Source: Piscicola geometra (lineage: Eukaryota > Annelida > Clitellata > Hirudinida > Piscicolidae). Taken from it: a stretch of DNA of 64,000 bases. Every line of letters starts with the position of its first letter. Within the stretch, counting starts at the first letter, position 1. The DNA lies in NCBI GenBank assembly GCA_943735955.1, contig OX030968.1, positions 6,869,662 to 6,933,661 of the forward strand, read 5' to 3'. The notes under the pieces were generated by a model, which was given only the letters and a program-made list of their open reading frames with translations, was not told the DNA's origin and did not search any database. This document shows, in pieces, positions 11,552 to 29,166 of the stretch. Position numbers and translations under genes: made by a program.

Positions 11552-14500
11552 CTGAAGAAAAAATTGAAAAATTGAATTAAAATAATTATACAGATTTGTA
11601 ATATAAATATCACTACGATTGTTTCAAAAAATATGTTGAATAAATAAATAAATTTCATAATTGCTTTGCAAACTAAAATTCTCAACCACTTTTTGTGGAA
11701 TGAACTGCCCTTGAAGTCCACTGACATGGCCTTCTGTGGCAATGATAATGTTGCTAAATTAATCATCATCATCATCACAATCGTCATCATCATCATCATC
11801 ATTCTTTTATTGATTAATTCCTGGAAACGGTGGTTTAGTCTGTGTATTCGGATGTAAAACTAAGGCAAGGGTTGGTGAAGGTTACAGTTCGAAGTGGGTG
11901 TTGGGGTGCATCAAGGTTCGGCACTAAGCCCTCTATTATTCGTCAACGTTATAGAAGGGTTATCCATAGAGTTTCGCACTGGTTGTCCATGGGAGCTGTT
12001 GCACGAAGATGATTTTGTAGCCATAGCTGAATCACTAAACGAGCTGCTTGCTATCATTAAATCAAAAGATGTTATCAGTTCAACACAACTCCAACCAATA
12101 ATGGGAATCCAGGATATTGGCGCTGTGCTTCAATCAATAAGAATGAGATGGTATGGGCATGTGGAACGAGATTGTGGGTGGATAAGAAAAGTGAGAAAAA
12201 TGGAGATTTCAGCAACGAAAAAACAAGATAGGCCGATAAAAACTTAGGAAAAAGTGGTATCGAAAGATCTCAAGTGCCTGGGAGCATGCAAGAGATACTC
12301 ATGACCACAAATAATGGAGAAAAAAGCCAGTTCAAAAAGTCCCAAACCTCGGCACTAAAATTGAATTATATGAATGAAATGAACGATGATTATCATAATA
12401 AAATGAAACAAAAGCAAAAACAAAAAATAATAGTTTGCAATTAATTTTAAAATTAAAATTGTTTGATGATACGAATGTTTTGATGATTTAAATGACTGCA
12501 AACGCTGAACCTCCATAGAGCATTTTGGCGTCATGTGATTGAGGTTCAGTCGGTGGTGTGTAGGCGATGTTGAATGATCTGGAATGGTGGTGGGAGAGGG
12601 TGGGTGAATGAAATGCTGAACGCCATTCTTTCCTCATCAATTCAAAAACTGATCCTATCATAACATTTGAACTCCAAAAAATCCTCACAGACATACTAAA
12701 CCAACCCCACAACCCTCCCCCTTTCGACTCCACACACTTAGAGATCTCCTGCATATACTTCTCCACCAAGACCTTGGATGGCGTGTGCATGCTCAGCTTA
12801 CTGACCAGCTTCTCATTCACGTTGAGAAGAGAATTTTCTGGTCGATTGAAAAAACACAATTTTAAGGGAAAACAATGGGGACAAGATTTACGAGCAGAAG
12901 CGGAGTCGTTAATATTTTCCAAACCCGGAAACATCTGGTGGCTCCATCTCTCAATTCTTTTTTATAAAAGTATGATTTTTCATGCTTTCATTAAATCAAA
13001 TTTTTTTTTGACAAGGAGTAATTGAAGAGATGAGTTTCAAAACCTGTTAAGTTAAAATAAGGTAAACTTCTGCAAAAATGAAAATACTCCTACAACTAAA
13101 TTAACGTCAATAATCCACAATTTCATTTTTACATTGTAAAAACATGAAATAATCTTAGTTAGGCGATAGATTTGAAATCTCAGTCTTCATCAAGCGCCAA
13201 ATTCTTAGGTTGTAACTGTACTAAACAGGTTTTGGAACGAACATTCATGTATTTACCATGTTGTGCCTGCAATGCAATCGATATTCAAATGAAAAAAAAG
13301 CCCATATATTGTTTTTTACGCACTAAAAAAATTAAAAAAAATTAAATTGCTCATATTTATACCTATAGGCAACAAATCTCGGCATACATCGACCCAGGTC
13401 AGCCAACGCATGAAGCCATCCAGCTTAAATCGTGGGCTGTGAACAAAAATGTTTGGAGTCTTTTTGTCGTGCCACGGAAAGAGGCCTCCTGGTTCCTTAT
13501 CTGCGCCCGCTCAATGATGATGGGTTATGGAAGTCACGCATGCGCGCACTTAACAATTTTATGTAAAATATTTTTCTAAAATTATATAAGTGGTATTTAA
13601 CTGTTTTTGAATCCCACTTTCTGAAAACATGCTAATGACGAGAATCAAGCTAATGAGTAGGATACTCAATTTTCAAAAACTTTTACTTAACAGGTTTTGG
13701 AACTCACCTCTTCAATGCAAAATTCAAGTAATATTTAAAAAGTATTTAGGAAGCATAGAAACAGCAGTGTGAACCAAAATAACATGCCCCTGTATATTTG
13801 TTTATAACTGAAGCCAATGTACAGAGAGTTTCTCCACTGTTTGACCCAAAAATAAATATTGGAAAAGATGTCATAAAAATGTATTTTGATTTCTTCAATA
13901 TACAATATATTTAAACTGAAGCATGTGTAAAAAAAGCAAAAACTTTCATGTGAAAAACTTGTATGCATAGGCGTCTACTCCATGGGACTTGGAGGGGCTC
14001 AAGCTCCCCCAATATTTGGTCATTCGGGCCCGCCATTAACCGAGCCCCTCCAATATTTTGTTATAGAAATTTAATTGTTATATGTTGAAATATTTCAATG
14101 ACTAATTTTTTATTGTGAAATAAATATTTGAATATAATTTACAAATATTTGATGAATTTTCCATACTAATTTTCCTATTAGAGGTCAAAAGTTTGTTGAA
14201 ATTTTTAGACCGCAATATAACTAGAAATTTAAGTACCCTTTCTACTTTTTATATTTGATTAAATTCCATTTTTATTGTGTGTGTTTGATTATCGTAGAGA
14301 TCGGACTGCATGCCCGTAGAACTACAAAGGGAACGGGAATAAAAAGTGAAATCGAGGATGGGAATGAAAAGGATAATCTGGAACGGGGAAAATGGGAAAC
14401 CGGGAATAGAACGGGAATCAACATTCAATATGGAAACAGAAAAAATGGAAACAACATTTTTTGGATTAAAATAATTACTTGCATAAAAATATAAAGAAAT

Positions 14501-16178
14501 ATATTAAAAACCTATGGTTGTCATAATAAATTGAAATTAAAATAAAATTTTTGATTTTGTATTTTCAGTTTAGGTGAATAAGAATGTTGAAAAAACCTTT
14601 TTCTTAAGTCTTTGATGAATTGATCATTATGAATGAAGAAGAAAACTCAGAAGAGGATAAATTGTACAAATATTCAAAATGACGTTCTACAAAAATTGAA
14701 GATGTTTAATTTTATCGGAGTAAAAGAAGAAATTTTTAATACAAGAAAAAGAAAAAGTTTGTTCAGTATATCTGCAAGTTATATTCCCTGTAAATTACAA
14801 ATGTCAATTGTTTGTTTTTTTGCAAAATTTTGACGTTCCCGTGTTAAATGCTTCGAAATGTTAAGAAGATTAAGTTTTGGACCGGAAGTGAGTGGAAAGA
14901 CTGAAGTTTTAGTTTCATGAATGTGTCGAAACTGTGTCAAAATGTTTAAAACCCAAAATTATGATGACCAGCGGAAAAAAGACAAGACGGAAATAACTTT
15001 TTGGACTGGTCATCAAAAATGGTCCTGGTCCCACTTCTAGACAACGGGCAAAAGTATATAATCATTTTTATAAATCCATTTAAAATACAATTTTCCCAAA
15101 AATTTAACTTATTTTTAATTGATTGGAAATGAAATTTGACAAACCAATATTGATTTTTCAAAGTTTGAGAGTATTAAGATGAACTAATTCTTTACTTATT
15201 GACTGAACCTACCTCACCAGAAAAATTATTCAAATAGATTATTTGTCTATAATTACACTGATTATAAAATTGTTAAATGATGTTCTTGAAGCTCGTGCGG
15301 GTTTACGCCACGTTAATAATATTCGTCAATGTATTATATTGTATGTATAGGTGGCCTGGGCCCCCCAAGATTTTAGAAAATTAGATGCTTATGCTTATAT
15401 GTTATGTATTTTCATGTATTTTTTTTTCAGTTTTACTTTTAAATTATTCAAAAAATGGCATTTTATTTTATTTGTTTTCAATTATTGAGCAAAAAAAAGT
15501 TATTGGTAGATCAGTGCTGGTGCCTAAAAAAAAATAAAAATATAATTATATTTAAAAAATAAATAAATTGCTAATATAGTTCAGTTTCCTCACCAGCACA
15601 ACTTTTTGCAAACTTATTTCCGAATTTTCGACTCAGTTGCTTTTGCACTTTCACTAACTCTGGAACCTCACTCTGTATCCTCTTCGTCACCCAGATTAGA
15701 TTTGTCACTGGTTCCTCTAGTCCATCTGAAGCTATCCTGGGGTAGTGATGATATTGATGATTGGTTATTGTGGTGTGGAAATGAGTAGTGGCTGAGGCAA
15801 TAGTAAATAGACATTTTTGAACATTGTTGAAGTTGCGTCTGAGAAATGATAAGTACAATATTCATAAAGACTGAGTTTTATTGAAAAAACTGATTGTTTA
15901 GAGAATCACTTGGCATGCTGAAAAACACCCATCCTGGCAAGCAACAGATCACAGTACATCTCTACCACCTCCATTGATTCAACTAAGTAGTCTTCTTTTA
16001 TGATGTGTTCAACCCGTATCCTTGCTCCCTCCCATTTTTGGTTCCGCATGTAATCAGCTATGTCTCTTCGAGCTTTCACTGTCATTTCGGTTTTTTTCTT
16101 TTCTAGAAGTTTTAATCTGTTAATACAAAGTTTTAAGTTTGATTTCAATTTTTCGTAGTTTGGTCTTTTAGAAAACAT
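11429..16178 (-). CDS. IST1: IST1 homolog (ESCRT-III regulator), six exons
   Basis: IST1 is a cytosolic ESCRT-III-like protein that binds CHMP1 and VPS4 in abscission and endosomal sorting. Exons on the minus strand: 16178-15910, 15736-15594, 12837-12738, 12578-12511, 11733-11687 and 11551-11429. All joins are phase-consistent with GT-AG introns. The N-terminal fold is well conserved: INRLKLLEKKKTE, ARIRVEHIIKEDYLVE and YCDLLLAR in exon 1, LIWVTKRIQSEVPEL in exon 2, VNEKLVSKLS and PSKVLVEKYMQEI in exon 3. A Pro/Gln-rich linker follows. Predicted length is about 249 residues against 364 in human (from memory). The usual MIM helix (LSRRFEELKK in vertebrates) is not seen in the chosen frame of the last exon. 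Transposon debris fills introns 2 and 4. The start is the first Met before the conserved helix. Confidence 0.95.
11687..11733 (-). CDS. IST1: IST1 exon 5
   Basis: Acceptor CATTGCCACAG. The phase continues as EGHVSGLQGQFIPQKV. The donor could be GTTGAG (used here) or GTGGTT three bases earlier. Both keep frame. Confidence 0.72.
11860..12370 (+). pseudogene. LINE reverse transcriptase remnant, internally deleted
   Basis: Reads GVHQGSALSPLLF and CPWELLHEDDFVAIAES, the motif B and motif C (DD) region of a non-LTR reverse transcriptase. It then jumps to the C-terminal RMRWYGHVERD and a basic tail. The thumb region is deleted. It lies antisense inside IST1 intron 4. Confidence 0.85.
12511..12578 (-). 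CDS. IST1: IST1 exon 4
   Basis: Acceptor CACCACCATTCCAG, donor GTTCAG. It reads SFNIAYTPPTEPQS through MLYG, equivalent to human NYNVPYEPD. Confidence 0.88.
12738..12837 (-). CDS. IST1: IST1 exon 3
   Basis: Acceptor TCAATCGACCAG, donor GTGTGT. It reads NSLLNVNEKLVSKLS and then PSKVLVEKYMQEIS, matching the end of the IST1 core. Confidence 0.94.
13021..13716. mobile_element. Non-autonomous element with terminal inverted repeats
   Basis: The left end ATTGAAGAGATGAGTTTCAA and the inverted right end ATTGAAGAGGTGAGTTCCAA match over about 33 bp, including the following AACCTGTTAAGT. A third partial copy of the terminus is near 13211. No clear target duplication. It lies in IST1 intron 2 and contains the LINE fragment at 13.4 kb. 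Confidence 0.65.
13372..13525 (+). pseudogene. 3' end fragment of LINE family 1
   Basis: Reads QQISAYIDPG, then LKSWAVNKNVWSLFV, then LICARS before ATGATGATG. It matches, inverted, the 3' end of the LINE at 28.4-32.5 kb. Confidence 0.8.
14295..15039 (+). mobile_element. Decayed hAT copy (GGGAACGGGA family)
   Basis: The left end TAGAGATCGGACTGCATGCC resembles the TIR at 29167. The right end reads, inverted, TAGAAGTGGGACC. Internal DNA (GAAGAGGATAAATTG and following) is homologous to the copy at 29.2-30.7 kb. No open transposase. It lies in IST1 intron 2. Confidence 0.7.
15288..15340 (+). mobile_element. SINE tail fragment (family C-like)
   Basis: TTCTTGAAGCTCGTGCGGGT and the following TTTACGCCACGTTAATAATA match 54.29 kb and resemble the 3' tail of the SINE at 58.8 kb. 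Confidence 0.5.
15594..15736 (-). CDS. IST1: IST1 exon 2
   Basis: The acceptor CACTACCCCAG and donor GTGAGG give a segment that completes Lys and reads IASDGLEEPVTNLIWV through KFAKSCA. It aligns without gaps to human KELDSGLAESVSTLIWA. Confidence 0.94.
15910..16178 (-). CDS. IST1: IST1 exon 1
   Basis: Begins with ATG at 16178 and ends CAT GCC AA before the donor GTGATT. It encodes 89 residues, MFSKRPNYEK through MGVFQHA, the first helices of the IST1 domain. Confidence 0.95.
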
Positions 16179-17982
16179 TTTGTGTGTGATACAGAAGAAT
16201 CTACAATTCTGGATACTTCAATTTGAAACTTAAAGATCTTTTTATTATGTTGAAGTTTGAATTTTAGTCTTTAAAAAAAAATATAAATATATAAATATTT
16301 TTAAGTTTGAAAAATTTAATTATAAATGTTATAGTTATGAGTTTAACAAAAAATTTAAAAGTTTATATTTTCTTAATAGGTTACTTAAAACTTTAGGGTA
16401 GAAAACGATAAAAAATGAACTCTTTCAATGTCTTCAAAAATGTTTATAGATCTGAAAAATATTTTATTAAACTAAAGCTTTCAAGAATTTGGTCATCAGG
16501 TTTCAATATTTTTTATTCAATTCATTAGTTTTCATTTGTTTTGAGAATAAAAACCATTATCTGTAATTCTCTAGTCACTAGTCTAGTCAAGTTCTGCCGC
16601 CACGAAAAAGTTAGCTACAAATATAGGTTCCCTAAGTAGGTTTTCTGATTAAAAGTTGCATAAATTATTGTTAAAATTGCTTTGTAGTTCCTTATTTTAT
16701 TCATAGCATTAAAGTTTAATGATTAAACTCTTCCCACTTTGGAATTTCAATCATCATTCTTTTACAAAATGCGGTAATTATTATCCTTCTAAAAGATGTT
16801 TTCTTAACAAAATGCGATTAATAATTTTGCTTTTAAATTGATTTAACTAGATTATTCAGATGTCAATCAATTATAGTAGAATGCATTTAATGCTATGAAT
16901 AAATTAAGGTATTACAAAGAAATTTTACCTAAATTATTTATTTTAATACTTTTTAGGGTACAACTTTTTAAAGCCTTTAATTATTTAATGTCATTAAAGT
17001 TTAATCATTAAACTCAATCTACTTGGTAGGCCCTACTATAATAATAATTATTATAATAAATACTTTAATTGTATAATTGATTAAAATTTAAATAGTCTAG
17101 TATAATTGATTGATATATAATTTATATGGGCTAATCTAGATTTAGCCACATTTTGCTATAATGTATAGTGCCATTCTTTCATCAACACTAATGCAACAAG
17201 AAAGCATTTTCTATAAATTTTAATTTAGCAAAACAATTTCGGTAAATTTATATATTTTTTCTTATTTTTAATTTTTGCAAAAAAAATAAAATGAATATTT
17301 AAAAACTTATAGTCAAATTTGACACTCTCCATTTATGCTCACTGTTTCAATAATGTAATATACATTATTTATTAACAATTAATGATAAGTAGACTAGAAA
17401 TTGTTCATACAATTCCAATTATATAAAAAGGAAGGGTAAGTTATTGAGAAAAAGCGCAAAAAAAAACAAAATACAGAAAGTTTGAAAATTGTAGTAAATA
17501 TTTGCCTAAGCAATTTTAAAAAAATATTTTTTCTTCTTTAAATTAGGAAAAGAAATTAAAAAAAATATAATTTTAAGATAATCAACAAACTATTGAAGCA
17601 ATATTGTAGTTCATTCATTTGTAAACAAATTTCAATTTAAAAGTTAAAGATTTACTGAATATTTAATTTTTGTAAATTTTTTGTTCTCGATGTTCCAATA
17701 TTGGAACACTGAGCAAATATGGGTTAAGGGCTTACAAAACATTTAAACCCTTTTTTGGATAAGTTAAATATTATAATGAGTATTGTTCATCATAATGACC
17801 ACCATAGACTTTCTAGTTTTTAAAGTTTATGTCTTTACTAAGAGTCTGAAATTTTTTAAAATAAAAATTATGGTGTCTGAACATTATGGGTGTCCAAAAA
17901 ATTTGGTATTTCACTACTGTTTAATTCATAGTTTACTTTTTTCATGGCGCCAGTTTCTAACTTCATTTAGAAGATTTTGTAT
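16179..17982. promoter_or_regulatory. Intergenic spacer shared by divergent IST1 and MRPL18
   Basis: 1.8 kb of AT-rich DNA between two head-to-head start codons. It should contain both promoters and 5' UTRs. No core promoter motif can be assigned with confidence. Confidence 0.5.
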
Positions 17983-23905
<5,923 letters not shown>

Positions 23906-23913
23906 CTTTTGAT

Positions 23914-23919
23914 AATAAA
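23914..23919 (+). terminator. MRPL18 polyadenylation signal candidate
   Basis: AATAAA lies 9 bases after the MRPL18 stop and just before a hAT copy. This would be a very short 3' UTR. Position is the only evidence. Confidence 0.4.
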
Positions 23920-23938
23920 TTCTTTATCTCTTGAAGAA

Positions 23939-25295
23939 TAGAAGTTGGGCATGAACCTGGACTTTTTTCCCCCGTTCTATTCCGTTCTCGCTGGTAATCA
24001 ACATTTTGATTTCTGGTCCCTTCCCGTTTCCGTAACTCGAATTCTGATCCCGACTAATTCCCGAATTTCAAATTTTTTATGATACTTTTTCACTGTCTTT
24101 TCACCAGTTAGCACACTTTTAGGTTTTAAACTATGGCTACATAAGGGTCCAAGATGAATGAACTTTCGGGATCTCACTTCAAAGGCATCACTTGGTTTAT
24201 ACAATGTATAAAAGAGAGTAGCTTCGAGATTAGTTTGATTGGCCAACGTTTATTCATGCATGAATGTTAAAGTCTCAGATGTGGCGCCTGCATTTGCTTC
24301 AAAATGTGGAAAACATTAAAATTTTTCCAAAGTTGTAGAAAATTATATAAATTTTTAAATCTTTAACTTTTATCAATATTTTTTTTAGTTATAGTTTATT
24401 TTAAATGCTATCATTTTTATTTATATTTTAATATCGTTTCAGTTTTGTGAAAAAAAAATTCTATTTCATTTTCAAAAAACTGAATTATTAAAGATACTAT
24501 TACGTATTCTTGGCGTCACATATACACACATAAGCACATAAATTTTAAACAAAGACTGGTAAATCAAACTACTTTCAAAGCAGGGCTCGCGCTGGGCCAC
24601 AATTTTTTGGTGCTACTTTTTTTTATAAAGTTCCATATATAATGTGCACTTTTATATATTTTAACTCACTTTAAATGAACACCTAGTTGGCTTCAAATCA
24701 ATAAAACCCCCATTTCTATGCTCTACAATATAAGTATATTGGCCTATATAAATTGATCGAGTCTACACGTTAAAACACGAGGCTTATTTTGATTGGCTCA
24801 ATTTTTCTATAACAACTTGTTCCCGTGAGATCCCTTTAGACAAAGAAACATCTTTAAAATGTCACGATAAAATGTGAAAACAATTTAACAAAATTCATTG
24901 GGGCTAATCAGGACTTTTTTTTGTCAATTAAAAAAAAGTGGGGCTATTGGTCCTAGTGGCTCTCGACAACGCGAGCCCTGCAAAGCTACTCTCAAAGCTA
25001 TACATTGTATGAACCAGGTGATGCCTTTAGTGTGAGATCCAGCTTTTGATCCTTCAACAGTATCTAGCACTTTCATGTTTTGAGCACAAACTAATGGCTT
25101 TGGCTAGACTACTTTATGAACTAGGAAAAATGTTTAATCAGCGAAAGAAACTTTGATTTTTCCTGTTACCCAATTTCAATGTTGATTCCCGTTCTTTTTG
25201 GATATTCTATTCCCGGTTCTCGACTTTTCCCGTTTAGGGTTTAAATTTGTATTCCCATTCCCATGTGAGTCACGCGGGTACTTGGTAAGATCTTG
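23939..25295 (-). mobile_element. Decayed hAT copy (GGGAACGGGA family), inverted
   Basis: The ends carry CCCGTTCTATTCCGTTCTCG and TTCCCGTTTCC on the left, and ATTCCCGTTC, TTCCCGGTTC and CGCGGGTACTTGGT on the right. These are inverted forms of the subterminal arrays at 29.2-30.7 kb. It starts 33 bases after the MRPL18 stop. A second transposon (24581-24980) is inserted within it. Confidence 0.7.
24581..24980. mobile_element. Small non-autonomous transposon with CAGGGCTCGCG TIRs
   Basis: 400 bp with perfect 11-bp terminal inverted repeats (CAGGGCTCGCG). CAAAG is on both sides. The ends look hAT-like, but an 8-bp duplication is not clear because the flanks are repetitive. Confidence 0.75.
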
Positions 25296-25309
25296 ATCAA
25301 AGTGCACAC

Positions 25310-25510
25310 ATCATTATCATCATCGAGCGGGCGCAGATAAGAGGTCACGACGAAATATCTTTTTTTAGCTTTCTGTGCCTTGGCGCATAAGAACCATTGT
25401 AACATGGCATGCGTCTGTCAGGCTGTGAATAGTATAGACCAAAAAAAAAAAAGATATGAGATCCTTGGACTGTCAGGACGTTTTCCTCTTAGATTATTAA
25501 GACCTTGGTT
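25310..25510 (-). pseudogene. LINE family 1 3' fragment split by a SINE
   Basis: A CATCATCGAGCGGGCGCAGA tail end, then after the SINE a segment near 25452 matching the 28.6 kb LINE (CCTTGGACTGTCAGGACGTT against TCTTGGTCTTCCAGGACGCT). Confidence 0.6.
25381..25452 (+). mobile_element. SINE family A tail
   Basis: Only the 3' end is present: AACATGGCATGCGTCTGTCA, then GGCTGTGAATAGTATAGACC and an A12 tail. Confidence 0.75.
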
Positions 25511-25923
25511 AGCGAACTACCAACTTAAATGTGTGAATTTTTTAGAGAAAAAATTCTTATTATTGTTGTTCGAATTTATTAATGAAATTTTCACCAAAAG
25601 TATTTCTATAACGAATATTAATATATACGTTTTCAGAATTGAAAAATTTAATTTAGATAAAAGGTATAATAGTTTGAAGTTTTATGGGTATTTTTTACTA
25701 CAACAAAAATGTAAAATAAAGATAATTCAAAGCACAAATTTTATTTTAAAACAATTTATTGAAAAAATTAATACACTTTTTAAAGTTTATTTGAGAGAAA
25801 AAGACCTTTACTTGAATATTCATAACGATTTAAAATTTGGTTATCTCATTCAAAAACACTTTTATATTAATAGTTTTATTTGAAAAACTATTAAATAAAC
25901 ATTTGAAACTTTTCTAAGATTTA

Positions 25924-26654
25924 CGGAGACCTCATCCTAGGAGACTCCATCCTGTAGAGACTTCATCCTAGGAGAACTCATCCTATTTAGATCTCATCCT
26001 CTGGATACCTCATCTTGTGGACATTTAATTGTGAAATTTTTATATTAATCAATGAAATATTCAATTAAATTATTTATATAGCTTCTCGAATTATTTCGTT
26101 AAATTTAAAATTTATTTTTTATTGTTTATTAAATTATTCCAAATTTAAAATGAATTTACTTATTGAATTTAATCAGCATTCCAATCTTTTTTTAACTTAC
26201 TTAAATCAAAGTAACTACTGTATACTATACAGTCTAAACAGACTATATAGTATGTAGACATGTGTTCAAAAGATAAATGCTGGACAAAGAGAATATGAAA
26301 GACAATTTAATAATACTTTTGATTATTGGAATGCTAATTAAATTAAAAAATAAAATTATTTTGAAAACTAAAATGAAAATTTTAATAAATAAAAATATTT
26401 AACAAATAATTTTCAAATTTAAAGAAATACTTCAAGGAGCTATAATAATTCTAAGAAACATTTCATTGATTGATATGAAAAGTTTCTCAGTTAAATGTAC
26501 ACAATATGAAGTCTCCACAGGATGAGGTCTCCTAGGGTGAGGTCTCCAGGATGAGGTCTCCTAGGGTGAGGTCTCCAGGATGAGGTCTCCTAGGGTGAGG
26601 TCTCCAGGATGAGGTCTCCTAGGGTGAGGTCTCCAGGATGAGGTCTCCGCATAC
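25924..26654. mobile_element. Foldback element 1: arms of inverted 15-bp tandem repeats
   Basis: The right arm (26511-26654) is about nine copies of a 14-15 bp unit such as GGATGAGGTCTCCTA. The left arm (25924-26021) is the same unit on the opposite strand, more degenerate, about six copies. The core (about 490 bp) is AT-rich and has no open frame. The outer terminus GGATGAGGTCTCCG is shared by both ends and recurs at 56.2 kb. Confidence 0.75.
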
Positions 26655-26805
26655 CCTTTTATAATACCCCTAGTACGATGGAAGGATGAGGGATGCATGG
26701 AAAAGTGTCTGCTTAATAAGACAGTGATGATGATTAGGACGATGATATCGTGTGTGGGGTAGAAGGAACATCTTTATTAATACAGCTGACTCGCGTCTGC
26801 TTCAG

Positions 26806-26876
26806 TGTTGTCTCTTTTTGCCTGACTGGTGCAAGTCAAACTGTCAATGTCCTAATGAGTTTCATGTTTGCGGCAG
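26806..26876 (+). CDS. Unidentified gene, exon a
   Basis: Acceptor GTCTGCTTCAG, donor GTGCTT, phase 1 to 1. Hydrophobic. Confidence 0.5.
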
Positions 26877-28375
26877 GTGCTTCTACAAGCTTTTTCTTCT
26901 TCTGGACCATATAGATGTTGGAAAATCGTCCAATTTAACATAATCGATAACAATTACACAGGTATAGACTACGACGACGAAGAAAAGTTGCAGGAACTGC
27001 GTAGTCGTCAGTATAAGGTGTGGTGCCTAGGTCGCAAGAGCCTTACCATGAAGCATCTCAACAAAAAGGTAAACATACACATAAGCATATATAAACGTAG
27101 ACTAGTGTTTATCAAAAAATCTAAAATATTAGAATAGTGTTTTCTGGTTCTTCAGTGCGTAATATCAGTTAGTAAACGCTATATTTAAAAAAATGCTAAA
27201 CATGCGCTATAGGCTCATGACATTTATGCAACCTCATAATCGGACAATTATAAAAGATGACTTTTTATGTAAAAACTTAAAATACTGTTTTGGAAATATT
27301 CGAAAAGTCGGAAATGTGTTTATATTTATTATTATTTTATTTTTGGTCTATATCGTTCACAGCCTGACAGACGCATGCCATGTTACAATGGTTCTGAGAA
27401 CCATGGTTATTATGCGCCAGAGACGCCACTCCAAGCGACGTACACATCTCTAAATGCATAAGTTGCTAACACCGCATCATATACACTAGGTATATAGTTC
27501 ATCGGTTGCTTGTCAGGGATTCGAACAGGCAACCTTTGAGTTGCAAGTCCAACGTCTACCATCTAAGCCATCCCCGATCCCATTTGATGAATGTAATGTA
27601 AGATAAAATACAATTCAAAACAAGTAATTGAATTATATAATACAATATAATTATTTGTAAGATCAAATGAACTTCAAATGAATTTTTCAGCCCTTTTATA
27701 CACATCATTTCTTGTACGATTTTAATCGCTCTTTCCGCACAAATGTTACTTTTTTGTGTTTGGATTGCTGTATTGTCTCGATTCTACTTTTTTTATAACA
27801 ATTATATGTGCTTTTTTGTGTTTTTTTAAACCGTTTTCTAATTTTTCTTTTGTCTTCATTATAAAAATAGTCACTGAACCAAAAATCAAACTAAGCTCCA
27901 CAAATCAATTAGTCTAGTTAAGGGAGTTAAAATCCACGCAGATCTTTTGACCTCTATAATAATAATTTTTTAAACACAAAAAAAACATATACACACAAAT
28001 TAAAATAAATACAATTAAAAGATTTCTGCAAGCCGTTCTCGTCGATCCGGAATTAGCAGAAAGGTACATAGAGCATATATTGCTTAAGAGTTCCACCTTG
28101 CATTATTTATATTTAGTAAGGCATAAATTAATTTAGGGAAATGACCCATGTTCATCGTAGTATCGGAAGGCCATTCCCAATTCATATAAAAACTGCATAT
28201 CATGGGCCATTTGATTTTTTAACATTTAATTTTCACATCACTTTGTCGAAAGTCTTTTATAAGATTTGCATAGTTGTCACAGAGTTCTTCAGCAAAGTTG
28301 TTGGATAAGTTAGGAGAAGTTGTCTTTGCACCAAGAGGAAATGAAAAATATGATGTTGACATCCTGTGTCCTGAG
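26806..28375 (+). CDS. Unidentified gene, partial, at least three exons
   Basis: Exon-like segments on the plus strand: 26806-26876 (VSFCLTGASQTVNVLMSF then MFAA), 26962-27068 (IDYDDEEKLQELRSRQYKV through MKHLNKK), about 28022-28115 (LQAVLVDPELAERYIEHILL) and 28283-28375 (KLLDKLGEVVFAPRGNEKYD through ILCPE). The first two join in phase through good splice sites (GTATAG / GTAAAC type donors). Segment 3 ends in a strong GTAAGG donor in phase with segment 4, but its acceptor does not match the phase of segment 2, so an exon may be missing. Segment 1 is hydrophobic enough for a membrane helix. I do not recognise the family. The 5' and 3' ends are not seen. Confidence 0.55.
26962..27068 (+). CDS. 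Unidentified gene, exon b
   Basis: Acceptor CAATTACACAG, donor GTAAAC. 35 codons rich in acidic then basic residues. Confidence 0.6.
27345..27580 (-). mobile_element. SINE family A, longest copy
   Basis: Minus strand: starts GGATCGGGGATGGCTTAGAT (A box), B box TGTTCGAATCCC. The body includes a near-palindrome GGTTCTCAGAACC-like segment. It ends CAGGCTGTGAACGATATAGA then an A-rich tail. 236 bp, the best reference copy in the window. Confidence 0.88.
28022..28115 (+). CDS. Unidentified gene, exon c (start uncertain)
   Basis: Reads FLQAVLVDPELAERYIEH then ILLKSSTLHYLYL before GTAAGG. The acceptor is weak and its phase does not fit exon b. Confidence 0.4.
28283..28375 (+). CDS. Unidentified gene, exon d
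   Basis: Acceptor TAGTTGTCACAG, donor GTATAG. Reads SSSAKLLDKLGEVVFAPRG then NEKYDVDILCPE, in phase with exon c. Confidence 0.55.
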
Positions 28376-29166
28376 GTATAGGAATGCCTTTCTCTTTACT
28401 TTTTTTTAACAACACAATTTTCCACTTCAATATTCGTCATTAAAAGGGCGCAGATAAAGAGCCAGGAGACCTCTTTTTCCGTGGCACAACAAAAGACTCC
28501 AAAAATTTTTGTTTACAGCCCACGATTTAAGCTGGATGGCTTCAATCGTTGGTTGCCCTGGTCGATGTATGCCGAGATTTGTTGTCTGTATGACATTCTT
28601 GGTCTTCCAGGACGCTTTCGTTCTTTCATCTAGGACTCGTAGAACAAATAGCGGTGCACAGGCTCATCCACCGGCATGCGAAGACAATGACCAGTAAATG
28701 CAAGTTGTCGTTTTCTGATCATTTCGCAGATGCACTCCTGTCCGACTCTTGCGTAGAGAGACTCGTTTGTGATGTGGTCGCTAAACTGTTGGATTCCAAG
28801 CATCGTCCGATAGCAAGTCCTTGCGAAGACGTCAAGCTTCTTCGATAATGCTGCAGTGAGTATCCATGATTCTTAGAGCAAAACCGTTCGTGCACTGAGT
28901 CTCAAAGCATCCAACTGAGCTTGGGCTCTCGATGGGTCGTTCTTGAGCAGGGCGATACCATAGATAAAGCGAGATCCCAAACTCTATCCGGCAAACGAGT
29001 TGTGGGGTGCAATGAGCGGTTGGTTGTTTGCACGCACTTGTCCTCGTTTGGTTTTCTTGATGGCTGACATCCAAATTCACCTGCAGAAAATTTGGATAAT
29101 GAATAGTTACGGAACCAAAATATCAAGTTGTAATATGCCTGTAGAAAGCTAGCCTTGTATGCAGAC

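Noticed and set aside
13969..14060. hAT-like terminus (GGAGGGGCTCAAGCTCCCCC)
   Set aside because: It resembles a hAT end and another GGCCTGGGCCCCCC terminus at 15355, but both face the same way and no pair or target duplication was found.
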